In this document: positions 26,790 through 34,840 of the stretch, one piece after another
Layout of the letters: every line of letters starts with the position of its first letter
Numbering within the stretch: position 1 is the first letter of the stretch
NCBI GenBank assembly: GCA_016928855.1
Contig: JAFGKA010000207.1
Location: 1 to 59,245, forward strand
Origin: Phycisphaerae bacterium
GTDB taxonomy: Bacteria > Planctomycetota > Phycisphaerae > UBA1845 > PWPN01
Reading direction: 5' to 3'
Length of the DNA stretch: 59,245 nucleotides
Translations under genes and position numbers: made by a program
The notes under the pieces: generated by a model
Told to the model about the DNA's origin: nothing
The model's database searches: none
What the model saw: the letters and a program-made list of their open reading frames with translations, nothing else

Positions 26790-27866
26790 ATGGCACACTT
26801 CCCCTGGCTTGGCGGCTTTGGCGCCTTCGAATGGTTCGACAGCTTCCTTCCCGACTTCCTCCTCGCTTTCGCGTTCTTCACATCCGTAGTCTACGCCGTG
26901 CTCAGCCGTCGCTTTGAACAGCAGCGGCCGGCCGTCGCGATGTCCGCCGCGCTGGGGCTGGCGCTCGCCGGCGGTCTGGTCTGGTGGGAACAGGTCAACG
27001 GCTATTCGGTCCTGAGCCTCGGGCCGATCGCCGCGGGCTTTGCGGTCATCATTCTCGCCGGCGTGATGTACCAGGCCATCAAGGGTATCGGCGGGTCCTG
27101 GGCCGGCGCCGGCATCGCCCTCGGCGCCAGCCTGATCGTTGGCTGGACGCTCGGCCTGGACTGGCCCGTGGACCGGCAGATCGTCCAGTCGATCATCACC
27201 ACTACGCTGATCGTCGGCATCCTTGCGTTCCTGCTGCATCGCCGCGGCCATCTCGCGCATGCACTCCATGGCTGGTCCGATCTGGCCGATGCCCGTCACG
27301 ATATGTCCGACCTTCGAAAGAACCGCCGGGTCTCGAAGCGGCTTGGCCGCGGCCTGCGGCATCTCAAACATGAAGCACGTCACCTGCATGAGCACCCCGA
27401 GGACGCGCAGGACATCATGCTGCAGCTCAAGCGCATGCTGCCGGCTGAAGGCTGGCTGACCGAACGCATGGCCCGGCTGCGGGCCAAGGCCCACTTCGTA
27501 CGCAAGGGCCACGTCGCGCGGATTGCGGAAATCACACAGCACATCCAGGCCCTGCCGGCCGTCGCGAAACGGCAAGCTTCTCAAGAGCTGATCGCCCGCT
27601 ACGCGGAATTGGAACTCGATCAACGGCTCGAGCGCCTCGATAAGTCCGTAGCCGAGAATGAGCTCAGGATGCGCAATCTGACCCGCCAGGCCCAGGCTGA
27701 TCTCCAGGCAAACAACCATCAGGCTCTGTCAGACGTTCTCGGAAAGGCCAACAAGCTCCAGCATCACAACGAGAAGCTCTTCAAGTTGATCGATCGCACC
27801 GAAAAGAACCTGATGGCGATGGCCCACGAGGCCGCGAAGCACGCTCAGCAGGTGAGCCATGCATGA
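26790..27866 (+). CDS. Multi-pass membrane protein with long cytoplasmic coiled coil
   Basis: 358 residues. Five likely membrane segments in the first 150 residues (FLLAFAFFTSVVYAV, AVAMSAALGLALAGGLVWW, LGPIAAGFAVIILAGVMY, WAGAGIALGASLIVGWTLG, IITTTLIVGILAFLLH), followed by about 200 residues of charged helix rich in His, Arg, Lys, Glu and Gln (KRLGRGLRHLKHEARHLHEH; AENELRMRNLTRQAQADLQA). No family recognised. It ends in ATGA overlap with the next gene. Together with the HerA-type ATPase it could form an envelope-spanning DNA-transfer or partition apparatus; that is inference. A decayed copy of its start lies at 25841. Confidence 0.65.
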   Translation: MAHFPWLGGFGAFEWFDSFLPDFLLAFAFFTSVVYAVLSRRFEQQRPAVAMSAALGLALAGGLVWWEQVNGYSVLSLGPIAAGFAVIILAGVMYQAIKGIGGSWAGAGIALGASLIVGWTLGLDWPVDRQIVQSIITTTLIVGILAFLLHRRGHLAHALHGWSDLADARHDMSDLRKNRRVSKRLGRGLRHLKHEARHLHEHPEDAQDIMLQLKRMLPAEGWLTERMARLRAKAHFVRKGHVARIAEITQHIQALPAVAKRQASQELIARYAELELDQRLERLDKSVAENELRMRNLTRQAQADLQANNHQALSDVLGKANKLQHHNEKLFKLIDRTEKNLMAMAHEAAKHAQQVSHA

Positions 27867-28291
27867 GCTTCGAGCCCGATCCCGCACTCGAAGCGATTCT
27901 TGCCGCGCTCGAACCGCCTTATCGCTCGCGCGGGGAGGCGCAGGTCGGCCGACTGCTTGATCGCTACGGCATCCCATTCTTCTACGAGCAGCCCACGCTC
28001 GTCTATGATCGTGATCGGCATCGCCTCTGGCATCCGGATTTTTCGCTGCCCGGCTACGCCGGTCTCGTCATCGAGTACGCGGGCATGATGGACGTGCCCG
28101 ACTATGCTGCCGGCATTCGCCACAAGCAGGACACCTATGCGCAAAACGCCATACCAGCCCTGTTCGTGTATCCGACGGACCTGACCAGGCCGTGTTGGCC
28201 TGATCGGCTGTACGGAAAGATCGAAGCAGCGGGAAGAGAGGCGCCGGATCCGCAAGGATATCTTACCGCAACGCAGCCCTACGGCGTCTGA
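27863..28291 (+). CDS. Probable PD-(D/E)xK-fold nuclease
   Basis: 142 residues, overlapping the previous stop by 4 bp. YRSRGEAQVGRLLDRYGIPF followed by EQPTLVY, LWHPDFSLPGYAGLVIEYAG, and AGIRHKQDTYAQNAIPALFVYPTDL follows the pattern of Vsr/restriction-like folds: an early Glu, PDF, then an acidic IEYAG strand. The catalytic Lys after the last acidic residue is not present in the usual E-x-K form (EYA), so activity is uncertain. Coupled translation ties it to the membrane protein. Confidence 0.6.
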   Translation: MSFEPDPALEAILAALEPPYRSRGEAQVGRLLDRYGIPFFYEQPTLVYDRDRHRLWHPDFSLPGYAGLVIEYAGMMDVPDYAAGIRHKQDTYAQNAIPALFVYPTDLTRPCWPDRLYGKIEAAGREAPDPQGYLTATQPYGV

Positions 28292-28328
28292 TCATCATTG
28301 TTGAACGACGGCAGCGCAGGGGATTCTC

Positions 28329-28922
28329 TCACCAGTTTTCGGCATCCATCGCCCTGTAGTCTTCCAGCAGGCCGTTGGCTTCGTCGATGTCGAACACCGC
28401 CGGATCGAACTCGCCGCCGAGCCATTCGACAAAGCCATCGTAATCATCATGCATGGGGTTGGTGACGATCTTGAGAAGCTCGCCATAGCCCCAGGGGCCG
28501 CCACAGTCCTCCGGCGGACAGGCCCGTTCGCCGGCCACGCAGACCGGATAGATCACACCAGGCGCAGGCGCTACGATCTTCTCCAGCAGGACGTCATGGA
28601 TCCAGCCGTCGCCGAAGTCGTATTCATAGACGAACCGACTTCCTGCACGACGCAACAGTTGCCGAAGGGTGTATTGCGATCCGGCTTCCATCGGCGGGTC
28701 ATCGTAGTCGGGATCCGGTTCGCCGTAGTCGCAACCGTTGATCACGAACTTGTGAAGGTGGAAGTTCTCCCAGCCCATCGCCGCCTGAATCATCAGGTGC
28801 AGGTCATCGAGATACGTGCTGGCCGGGATCTCGATGCGACGCCAAACGGGCGGCGATACTTCGCGCAGCGTGACCTTCAGTCGATAGACAGTTCGCGCGA
28901 CCGGAGGAGTGTATTGGGCCAT
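28329..28922 (-). CDS. Plasmid pRiA4b ORF-3 family protein
   Basis: 197 residues from ATG 28922 (CAGGAGAGAACGCG before it). Signature blocks: YRLKVTLREVSPPVWRRIEI, TYLDDLHLMIQAAMGWENFH, HKFVINGCDYGEPD, FVYEYDFGDGWIHDVLLEKI, and YPVCVAGERACPPEDCGGPW. This family (IS1096 TnpR-like passenger) is small, widespread on plasmids and mobile elements, and of unknown function. It lies convergent with the nuclease-like gene and 3' of the HerA-like gene. Confidence 0.85.
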   Translation of the reverse strand: MAQYTPPVARTVYRLKVTLREVSPPVWRRIEIPASTYLDDLHLMIQAAMGWENFHLHKFVINGCDYGEPDPDYDDPPMEAGSQYTLRQLLRRAGSRFVYEYDFGDGWIHDVLLEKIVAPAPGVIYPVCVAGERACPPEDCGGPWGYGELLKIVTNPMHDDYDGFVEWLGGEFDPAVFDIDEANGLLEDYRAMDAENW

Positions 28923-28969
28923 CGCGTTCTCTCCTGCTATGACAGCGCCGGGGACATCATACGCTGTGC

Positions 28970-31084
28970 TCAGACATCCAGCCAAGTCATCAGCTCGACG
29001 CGCGGGTCCTTTCCGAGGTCCGCCTTCTCGAGCACCTTGTGGCAAGCGCTCACGGCCGACGCGGACGTAGCCAGCAGCACGATACCATCGAAACCGGCAC
29101 CCTGGAGCTTCGCCAGATTGGCCTTGATGTCGGACTTGCCGGTCTCGATCTCGAGGGCCAGGCGCTGACCGGGGCGTACGGCGACGACGTCGACGAAGCC
29201 ATCGCCGGGGATTGGATACTCATGCGAGATCTCGTATCCCTGGCGATCAAAGTGCTCGGCGGCACGGGTGACCCAGTAGCGGTGTTCCAGGCTCTCGCGC
29301 GACGGCGGGCCGGGATCGATACCGACCGATTCACAAACCGAACGGCCATGATCAGTCAGCTGATAGAGCATGACCTGGCCGCTGCGGGTGGCGAGGGGAA
29401 CGGCTTCAATAACCCCGGCAGTGGCGAGATCCTGGCGGATCGCGTTGCCGCGACGGCGGGAGAGATTCAGTCGTTGATATCTCGATACTGTTGTCGATAG
29501 CGGCCGGGCGGCGACATCAGCCAGGAAACGAATCGCGTCCCGCGATAGCGTTTCCCGTGGTGGTCCGGGGCCAGGATCGACTATTGATTGTCCTGCTCTC
29601 GCTGTCGATTCTTCGGGGGATGGTGGGGGGGATGTTTCAGTTATTCTCATTTTGGTTTCACCTTTCTTATCGGGTTGTGGAATCGCCGGAACAGCCGGCG
29701 GGATCATTGGAGCGGCCCTATTCGGCGCGGACTCGGCGAGATAAGCGACCATCTGCTCCCGGATCTGCGAATCGGAGATGGAGCCCTCCTGGATCGGGCA
29801 CAGGGGCACGCGTACGAGGAACGGTTCGGGATGCTCATCCGCCAGGCGAACGACGGCCGTGCCGACCGGCAGTGTGCTCAGCGAATCCCGCTGCTCTTCT
29901 GTAAGGTTCATTGCGCCGGAGATCGCCTGGACATCAGCCCGAAGCTTTTGGCTGAGCGCGAGCGTTGCATAGGAATTGGCGAACGCGACCTTGCTCAATA
30001 GCGAGGCCGACTGATCGACAAAGACGTAGCCGAGGCCGTACTGGCGAACCATTCGGATGGACGTTTCGAGCACGGATTCCTTCGCGCCGGCCTGCTTTGC
30101 CAGGAGCAGATTGTGGGCCTCTTCCAAAATCAGAGTGTTCGTTAAGTCCCGTCTCGGGCCCTGGGCCAGCCGATAGCGATAGAGGTACAGCGTCAGTGCT
30201 TCGGAGAACATCGTCCGGTCCGAGGAACTCGGGAGGCCGTCCATCTCGAGGATCACGTTGTGGTCCAACAGGTGCTGGACATGGCCGTTGTCGAGCGTGT
30301 GCAGGACAGCACCGAACTCGCCGTAGATCATGGCCAGCAGGATTCGTTCGGCCGAGGCCTGCCACATCGCCGCTCGGCCTTTGAGCTTGACGGTTCTCAG
30401 CCAGGCGAGGAGATCCTGAACAGTCGGCCAGCGGGGATTCATCGTATCGAACGCACCGGCGGCGGCGTACAGATGTTCGAGGCCGGCAACGAGCAGACTG
30501 ATGACGCCCTCGCCGCCCAGGTAGGCATTTGCGATCACGTCCACAACGAGTTTGATCCACACGTGCGGCTCGCAGCCGGGCGGCGGAATCAGCGGGTTGA
30601 AGCGGAACGGAGCGACGTCCCGGCCGACGGTATAGATGCGAAGATCAGGGTGCAGCGTGAGCAGGTCGCGGTAGCCGCGTTTCCAGTCCATCGCAAGAAT
30701 CTTGATGCCGTGTTTCATGATGTTACGCGCCAGGACGAACGTAAGATTGGTCTTCCCGGATCCGCTTCGGCCCGCAACCAGGATGTGTTCCTTCAACCGG
30801 CTGGCCTTGAGTCGGAACGGATAGAGGCCGCGGTTGCCGTATGCGACGGTGCCGATTTCGATCTCGCCGGCTGTCGCGGATGTCTTGGATGGCGGCGGGA
30901 ACGGAGCGCGGTCCGGCTCGTAGCTCTGGCCCAGATGCTTGCCGGCCAGCAGTTCCAATGTCTGCTCGATATCGGCTTTGCCGCCGGGATCGGAGTCCGC
31001 CAGATAGGCTGCCCAGAGGCCGTCAACTCGCCTGCCGAGCACGGGCTTGAGCTTTCGGCAAAGCTCCTGCACACGTGTGATCAC
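28970..31084 (-). CDS. HerA/VirB4-type ATPase with C-terminal winged helix and nuclease-like domain
   Basis: 704 residues. Walker A AGRSGSGKTNLTF (104-116), Walker B TLILEEAHNLLL (317-328), the central RecA-like HerA/DUF87 core, then a linker (about 440-510), a winged helix (about 520-590: LSRDAIRFLADVAARPLSTT) and a C-terminal domain with VDVVAVRPGQRLALEIETGK like archaeal and mobile-element ATPases that end in a restriction-like fold. The GTG start overlaps the stop of the previous gene (GTGA), so both are co-translated. Likely a hexameric DNA translocase for transfer or segregation of the element. Family is common in archaeal plasmids, less so in bacteria. Confidence 0.8.
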   Translation of the reverse strand: MITRVQELCRKLKPVLGRRVDGLWAAYLADSDPGGKADIEQTLELLAGKHLGQSYEPDRAPFPPPSKTSATAGEIEIGTVAYGNRGLYPFRLKASRLKEHILVAGRSGSGKTNLTFVLARNIMKHGIKILAMDWKRGYRDLLTLHPDLRIYTVGRDVAPFRFNPLIPPPGCEPHVWIKLVVDVIANAYLGGEGVISLLVAGLEHLYAAAGAFDTMNPRWPTVQDLLAWLRTVKLKGRAAMWQASAERILLAMIYGEFGAVLHTLDNGHVQHLLDHNVILEMDGLPSSSDRTMFSEALTLYLYRYRLAQGPRRDLTNTLILEEAHNLLLAKQAGAKESVLETSIRMVRQYGLGYVFVDQSASLLSKVAFANSYATLALSQKLRADVQAISGAMNLTEEQRDSLSTLPVGTAVVRLADEHPEPFLVRVPLCPIQEGSISDSQIREQMVAYLAESAPNRAAPMIPPAVPAIPQPDKKGETKMRITETSPPPSPEESTARAGQSIVDPGPGPPRETLSRDAIRFLADVAARPLSTTVSRYQRLNLSRRRGNAIRQDLATAGVIEAVPLATRSGQVMLYQLTDHGRSVCESVGIDPGPPSRESLEHRYWVTRAAEHFDRQGYEISHEYPIPGDGFVDVVAVRPGQRLALEIETGKSDIKANLAKLQGAGFDGIVLLATSASAVSACHKVLEKADLGKDPRVELMTWLDV

Positions 31085-31689
31085 AGGACACCACCGCCAT
31101 AGCTCCGTAGTGCGATTGCCTTACGATACGCGGCCAGGTAGTTCTGTGCCTGCTCCGGCAAGACGAGCCTCAAGCGGGACACGTCGCGCCACAGATTGAC
31201 GCGTTCCATGCGCTTCTGTTCGTAGAGTTTCTGGACTTGCTTGTTGGTCGAATACTGCTGGCGGTTGTCCGCGGGTCTACCCTGATCGGCCACCTGCCGA
31301 TGTACAGCGTTGTTGGCCTCGCATATCGATTCCTCGAGCTCCTGCATGTTCGCCTGGTACAGCGCGAGGCGGCCTTGGGCCTGGTGGATCACGTCATCCA
31401 GACCGAGCCGTGACGTGTGCTGTTTGTCCGTGATGATCGCTGCGATCGGATCCGACCGCGGTACGGCGAAGTAGCCGCGGGCGATTACGTCCTCGACCGT
31501 CTGGATGGAGTTTCGGTCGTGCCAGAGCGGCCGGACGGATGAGAAGTCATAGCTGGAGGCGGCGGCACGATACTGCCCGGGAGCGCGAGCCGTCGGCATG
31601 TTGTACCGCAGATAGAGACCTGCCTGATAGAAATATGGTACGTACGGCCCGTTCGTTGCGAGAAGCATGTAGGGATTGTTCGCGTGCAT
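31081..31689 (-). CDS. Partner protein of the HerA-type ATPase (unknown family)
   Basis: 202 residues from ATG 31689, after GGAGGTGGCAA. N-terminal part is hydrophobic/aromatic (NGPYVPYFYQAGLYLRYNMP), the rest helical and charged (LALYQANMQELEESICEANN; YEQKRMERVNLWRDVSRLRL). Ends by overlapping the HerA gene by 4 bp. No named family. The tight coupling suggests a structural or regulatory partner of the translocase. Confidence 0.55.
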   Translation of the reverse strand: MHANNPYMLLATNGPYVPYFYQAGLYLRYNMPTARAPGQYRAAASSYDFSSVRPLWHDRNSIQTVEDVIARGYFAVPRSDPIAAIITDKQHTSRLGLDDVIHQAQGRLALYQANMQELEESICEANNAVHRQVADQGRPADNRQQYSTNKQVQKLYEQKRMERVNLWRDVSRLRLVLPEQAQNYLAAYRKAIALRSYGGGVL

Positions 31690-31734
31690 TTGCCACCTCC
31701 AAAGTGTCTACTGGAAGGGGGTAAATGAGCCTGT

Positions 31735-31751
31735 CTTTTTAAGCTTTTCGG
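31735..31751 (-). promoter_or_regulatory. BRE/TATA-like promoter of the HerA unit
   Basis: On the minus strand CCGAAAAG-CTTAAAAAG at 31751-31735. About 50 bp before the ATG at 31689; a start about 25 bp downstream leaves a 20-25 nt leader holding GGAGGTGG. Confidence 0.5.
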
Positions 31752-31803
31752 TTTTCGCCACGGTACAGTAGTGACCACGATAAGAGTCGCGAGCCGGTAC
31801 AAG

Positions 31804-31818
31804 CGCAGCCTTTTTAAA
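31804..31818 (+). promoter_or_regulatory. BRE/TATA-like promoter of the 31852 gene
   Basis: CGCAGC-CTTTTTAAA at 31804-31818, 34 bp before the ATG at 31852, which is preceded by GAGGTGATACC. Confidence 0.5.
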
Positions 31819-31851
31819 CGCCAGCCGCTTACCCCATCCTGAGGTGATACC

Positions 31852-32052
31852 ATGAACGTGAAAGACGTCATTCTCAAGCGAGTCCACCGGCAGGCTCGAG
31901 CCGAAGCCGAGTTCCTGGCCGGCGAGTTTGCAAGAGCCGCGTCGGAAGAGAAGGAAGCGATCCTGGCGGCGCTGGAATTCGAGAAATGGCTGGCCGAAGC
32001 CTGCCTCGACGCGCGAGCGGATTGCCCGGCTTCTCATACAGCGCATTCCTGA
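31852..32052 (+). CDS. Small helical protein, hypothetical
   Basis: 66 residues (MNVKDVILKRVHRQARAEAE...). Helical, charged, with an EKEAILAALEFEKWLAEACL segment; no family. It has a TATA-like promoter and a Shine-Dalgarno, so expression is likely. Divergent from the HerA unit: the two promoters are about 60 bp apart and may be co-regulated. A CCTGA-GGCT-TCAGG palindrome overlaps the stop. Confidence 0.5.
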   Translation: MNVKDVILKRVHRQARAEAEFLAGEFARAASEEKEAILAALEFEKWLAEACLDARADCPASHTAHS

Positions 32053-32864
32053 GGCTTCAGGCTCTGAGGCTCTTACTATAGGTATATCCTCATAGCCTCA
32101 AATCTAACCCACTGAAAACACAGCAGTTCTCAGCCTCTCGCCCCCTGATTCTCACGAAGCCCCGATCCCTGCCTCAACCGCACACTCACAGCACCTTCTA
32201 TCCATCGCCGATGCCATCAACCATCGCACCACGACCCGCACACGCAGGAGCCGTCAGGCTCCGCCGCGGGCGCGTCAGCGCCCGCGGACCGGTGGGCTGG
32301 AGCGAAGCGGAATGCCCGCCCATGAATCCGACAGGATTCATCAACGCATCCCCACAAACCGACGCGACAACTCCACTCACACAAACCCGCGCAGACTTCC
32401 CACACCCCGAATCCGTCCCTTCCTCATATCTTCCACGTACTCTGAAGAGACCGCCGACAGCTCCGCTCTGCGCACGCCTCTGCCGAACCTTGAAAACAAC
32501 CGCGGTTCCCGAAAGGCCGCCCATAACGCCGCAACCCCGCCGCCTTCCAGATTGCAGCAAGCGGCCGACATCATTGCGAGGAAGCACCTTCTACCGAGCC
32601 GGCATCTGAGAATGACGACCCGGGCGTGGCCTGCTCCTGAGCCACGCCCCGGGGAGTTGCGTCCGCACCGCCTAACACCCTCACGAAGCCGCCCTGCCCG
32701 CATGCATCAAGGCGGCGACATTACCCCACGCACAGCCCGGCCGGAAGCACCCGCAGCCCTACTGCACCGCCGCGGACTCAAAGAGGCCGCGGACGGGGGG
32801 CTGAACGCAGTGAACGCCCACCAATGCGACGCATTCAACGCTGCGACAACGTAACGCCGACAGC
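32053..32864. other. Gene-free stretch rich in short hairpins
   Basis: About 810 bp. Open frames here are proline/arginine-rich and unconvincing. It contains a series of short perfect hairpins: GGAGCC-GTCA-GGCTCC at 32247-32262, CCGCGGGCGC/GCGCCCGCGG around GTCA at 32264-32287, GAATCC-GACA-GGATTC at 32324-32339, and AATGC-GAC-GCATT near 32822-32834. These may be small mobile hairpins or part of a structured RNA. Confidence 0.5.
32247..32339. repeat. Three hairpins with GTCA/GACA loops
   Basis: Stems of 6, 10 and 6 bp, each with a 4 nt loop GTCA, GTCA or GACA, within 93 bp. The shared loop and different stems point to a repeated structural rather than sequence motif. Confidence 0.5.
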
Positions 32865-33011
32865 CTACTCCACCTCGATGACCTTCCGCGGCTCATCCAG
32901 CCGCCGCAGCTGCCCGAGCCGGGCATCATAGACATATTCGATGCCCCCTCGCCGCACGACCGGCAGGCAGGCCTGGTTGGTCGGCTCCCGCCATTGCTTT
33001 GGAGGTCTCAT
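32865..33011 (-). CDS. 48-residue protein coupled to 33008 gene
   Basis: MRPPKQWREPTNQACLPVVR begins the frame; it continues RGGIEYVYDARLGQLRRLDE and ends PRKVIEVE. The ATG overlaps the stop of the previous gene (ATGA) and GGGGAGGTGCTCGG lies just before it inside that gene. No family. The alternating beta pattern (IEYVYDARLGQLRRL) fits a small beta-sheet protein. Confidence 0.5.
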   Translation of the reverse strand: MRPPKQWREPTNQACLPVVRRGGIEYVYDARLGQLRRLDEPRKVIEVE

Positions 33012-33574
33012 CCGAGCACCTCCCCAAGCTCCCTTCGGCGACGTTGCCAGCTCGCATCCCGAAGCTCCCGTATCTCCTTCTGCAGCCGCAATGCCCGCAG
33101 GTACAGCCTGCCGACCTGCCTTGTCTCGACGTCCTCAATGGCGTCGAAGCCAAGCACGCCCATGCGGAGGTATTTCAGCACCTTGAGCTGCCCCTTCGTC
33201 AGCCTGTACCGGATGACGCTCAGCTGAATCAATGCATCACGAAGCTCCTCACGCAGCTTGTCTGCCTTGTAGCGGGCCTTGTCGAACTCCGGCATGCTCC
33301 GCTCGAAATCCACCGTCGCAAACGCCCCGAAATCAACCCGGCCATCCTCATCTACGCTCGGCCGCAATCCGCTTCGATTCCCGCGAACCGGCAGCGACAG
33401 AATGGGCCCCCACTCCTGCAGCACGACCTGCCGCTCAAGCTCCTCGGGAGACGCCAACTCGTCGTCCTCAAGCCAGGCCACGGAGCCATACCTGTTCTTT
33501 CGCTCTTCGCTCAGCAAGGCCGAGACAGGCACATCTACAACCTCACAACCTTCATCTACGTTGCTCATCTTCAT
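33008..33574 (-). CDS. Hypothetical coiled-coil/HTH-like protein
   Basis: 188 residues from the ATG at 33574 (CGGAGGTGCTCAAG before it; a second ATG follows two codons later). The N-terminal half is acidic (LEDDELASPEELERQ), the C-terminal half helical: DKLREELRDALIQLSVIRYR, LTKGQLKVLKYLRMGVLGFD, ALRLQKEIRELRDASWQRRR. The LTKGQLKVLKYL stretch could be an HTH. No named family. Translationally coupled to the 48-residue gene. A hairpin lies in its leader (33607-33632). Confidence 0.55.
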   Translation of the reverse strand: MKMSNVDEGCEVVDVPVSALLSEERKNRYGSVAWLEDDELASPEELERQVVLQEWGPILSLPVRGNRSGLRPSVDEDGRVDFGAFATVDFERSMPEFDKARYKADKLREELRDALIQLSVIRYRLTKGQLKVLKYLRMGVLGFDAIEDVETRQVGRLYLRALRLQKEIRELRDASWQRRRRELGEVLG

Positions 33575-33606
33575 CTTGAGCACCTCCGGTGCGTCCGCTC
33601 TTTGGC

Positions 33607-33632
33607 GGGTCGCCCACAACGTGAAGCGACCC
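33607..33632 (-). promoter_or_regulatory. Leader hairpin before the 33574 gene
   Basis: GGGTCGC at 33607-33613 pairs with GCGACCC at 33626-33632 (7 bp stem, 12 nt loop), about 17 bp before the GGAGGTG of the gene. Confidence 0.45.
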
Positions 33633-33894
33633 GACCAATACCCTAAGCGAAGGCCCCGTGAGCGGACCCGCTCTTATAGCTTCAGGTCGTCAGGCCGGCC
33701 CGCAGGGAAAAGCTTTAAGTTGGCGGGTCTGCGTGGGCCGCAGCGGTGCAGCCCCCCACGAATAGCCTTCCACCTTCCGCTGATCTTGCCGCGCACCCGG
33801 AATCAAAGCGTTCACAACAGTTCCTTGCGAACCCGCCCTTCCACGACAGGGCAGGCGATCTTCATCTTCACCTCAAGGTCGCCGGTAGCAAGCT
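33633..33894. other. Intergenic stretch
   Basis: No coding frame seen. AT-rich islands CTATAAGA (minus strand, near 33672) and CTTTAA/TTAAAG near 33702-33710 resemble the TATA-type signals of the element and may serve the gene at 33574. Confidence 0.35.
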
Positions 33895-34431
33895 TCAGAC
33901 CACGATCATTCGGTGACCATACACGCCGACGACCCTGGTGTCGTGCACCTCGGTCTCGGTATCAACGTGCTGGTGTCCGTGGATGACCATCCGGGGTTTC
34001 GCCCTTGCGATGTACGACGTCAGGCCGTCGAAGCCGTAGTGGACCTCGTCTTTCTTGTCATGAACGCCTCTTGGCGAATTGTGCGACAGGAAGAGATCAA
34101 CCGGCGGGAAGGCATTCAGGAACGCTTCGACCTCCGACTGATCGTACAGGAAGTGCCCGCGGGGCTTGTAGCGCCATGAGCCGTTCAGCCCACCGAGCAT
34201 CAGGCCGCCGTGCTGGCGCGTCTGGAGGTGCAGGTCGGCAATGGGAGCGGGGAACGCAGCATTACTGTCATGGTTCCCTTTGACGGCGAATATGGCCTGG
34301 CACCCGTGGGCCTCCGCCGCTTCGAGAATCACTGCGTCTGCCACGTCCCCACAGGACAGCACCATGTCAGCTTGGCCGGGGCCATGCTTCCAGTGGAAGT
34401 CGTCGATATCTGCCAGGATCAGGATTCTCAT
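33895..34431 (-). CDS. Calcineurin-like metallophosphoesterase
   Basis: 178 residues from ATG 34431; the preceding GGACGGAATCTG is a weak Shine-Dalgarno. Motifs of the family appear in order: ADIDDFHWK, SCGDVADA (GD), VKGNHDSN (GNHD), LSHNSPRG (H) and VIHGHQHVD (GHxH), so the two-metal site is complete. The substrate is unknown; family members cleave phosphodiesters in nucleotides or nucleic acids. Small and single-domain. It follows the small element genes on the same strand (next upstream is at 34590). Confidence 0.8.
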   Translation of the reverse strand: MRILILADIDDFHWKHGPGQADMVLSCGDVADAVILEAAEAHGCQAIFAVKGNHDSNAAFPAPIADLHLQTRQHGGLMLGGLNGSWRYKPRGHFLYDQSEVEAFLNAFPPVDLFLSHNSPRGVHDKKDEVHYGFDGLTSYIARAKPRMVIHGHQHVDTETEVHDTRVVGVYGHRMIVV

Positions 34432-34497
34432 CAGATTCCGTCCAGCCACCCACATCTCAGAACGATTCCGTCGGCACCTGCGGCCCCGCCAGCCCAC

Positions 34498-34596
34498 CTA
34501 ATCATACGCGAACCGCACCATGACGTCACCGGAAGCCGGGCTCGTCGGTAACGCCTCGACGAGCCGATTCTCGGCATTCCAGACATACGTCATCGT
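34498..34596 (-). pseudogene. RHS remnant
   Basis: The frame reads TMTYVWNAENRLVEALPTSP then ASGDVMVRFAYD and stops. This is the typical YD-repeat block of RHS proteins (MTYxWNAENRLVE…VxFxYD) cut off on both sides. It lies beside the 3' end of the 34778 gene and shows that an RHS gene once lay in or near here. Confidence 0.6.
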
Positions 34597-34778
34597 GCCG
34601 CAGCCTGCCGCCCGCTCTTCTTCCTCGTCGCCCATCTCCTCCTCGCGCCAGCCTTGTACCACTCCCTTCTGAACCATTTGTCCCAGGCCGTGCGCTTCAC
34701 GTTGTCGATCGCCCGCTCGATCTCGCGCCTGTACTGAGCCTCGAGGATCCTCGTCGAGTGCTGCATCATTTCCTTCAT
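34590..34778 (-). CDS. Small basic protein, hypothetical
   Basis: 62 residues from ATG 34778 after CGGAGGTGTTCGAC. MKEMMQHSTRILEAQYRREI starts a helical N-terminus; the tail RREWYKAGARRRWATRKKSG is very basic. No family. A hairpin sits in the leader (34805-34830). Confidence 0.5.
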   Translation of the reverse strand: MKEMMQHSTRILEAQYRREIERAIDNVKRTAWDKWFRREWYKAGARRRWATRKKSGRQAAAR

Positions 34779-34804
34779 GTCGAACACCTCCGGGAAAGCC
34801 GTGA

Positions 34805-34830
34805 GCGGTTCCCTGCAAATCAGGAACCGC
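34805..34830 (-). promoter_or_regulatory. Leader hairpin before the 34778 gene
   Basis: GCGGTTCC at 34805-34812 pairs with GGAACCGC at 34823-34830 (8 bp stem, 10 nt loop), about 12 bp before the CGGAGGTG. Confidence 0.5.
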
Positions 34831-34840
34831 CATGGGCTCT

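Noticed and set aside
32211..32609. Plus-strand coding frame in the gene-free stretch
   Set aside because: Pro/Arg/Thr-rich with no ribosome site and no motif; explained by hairpin-rich noncoding DNA.
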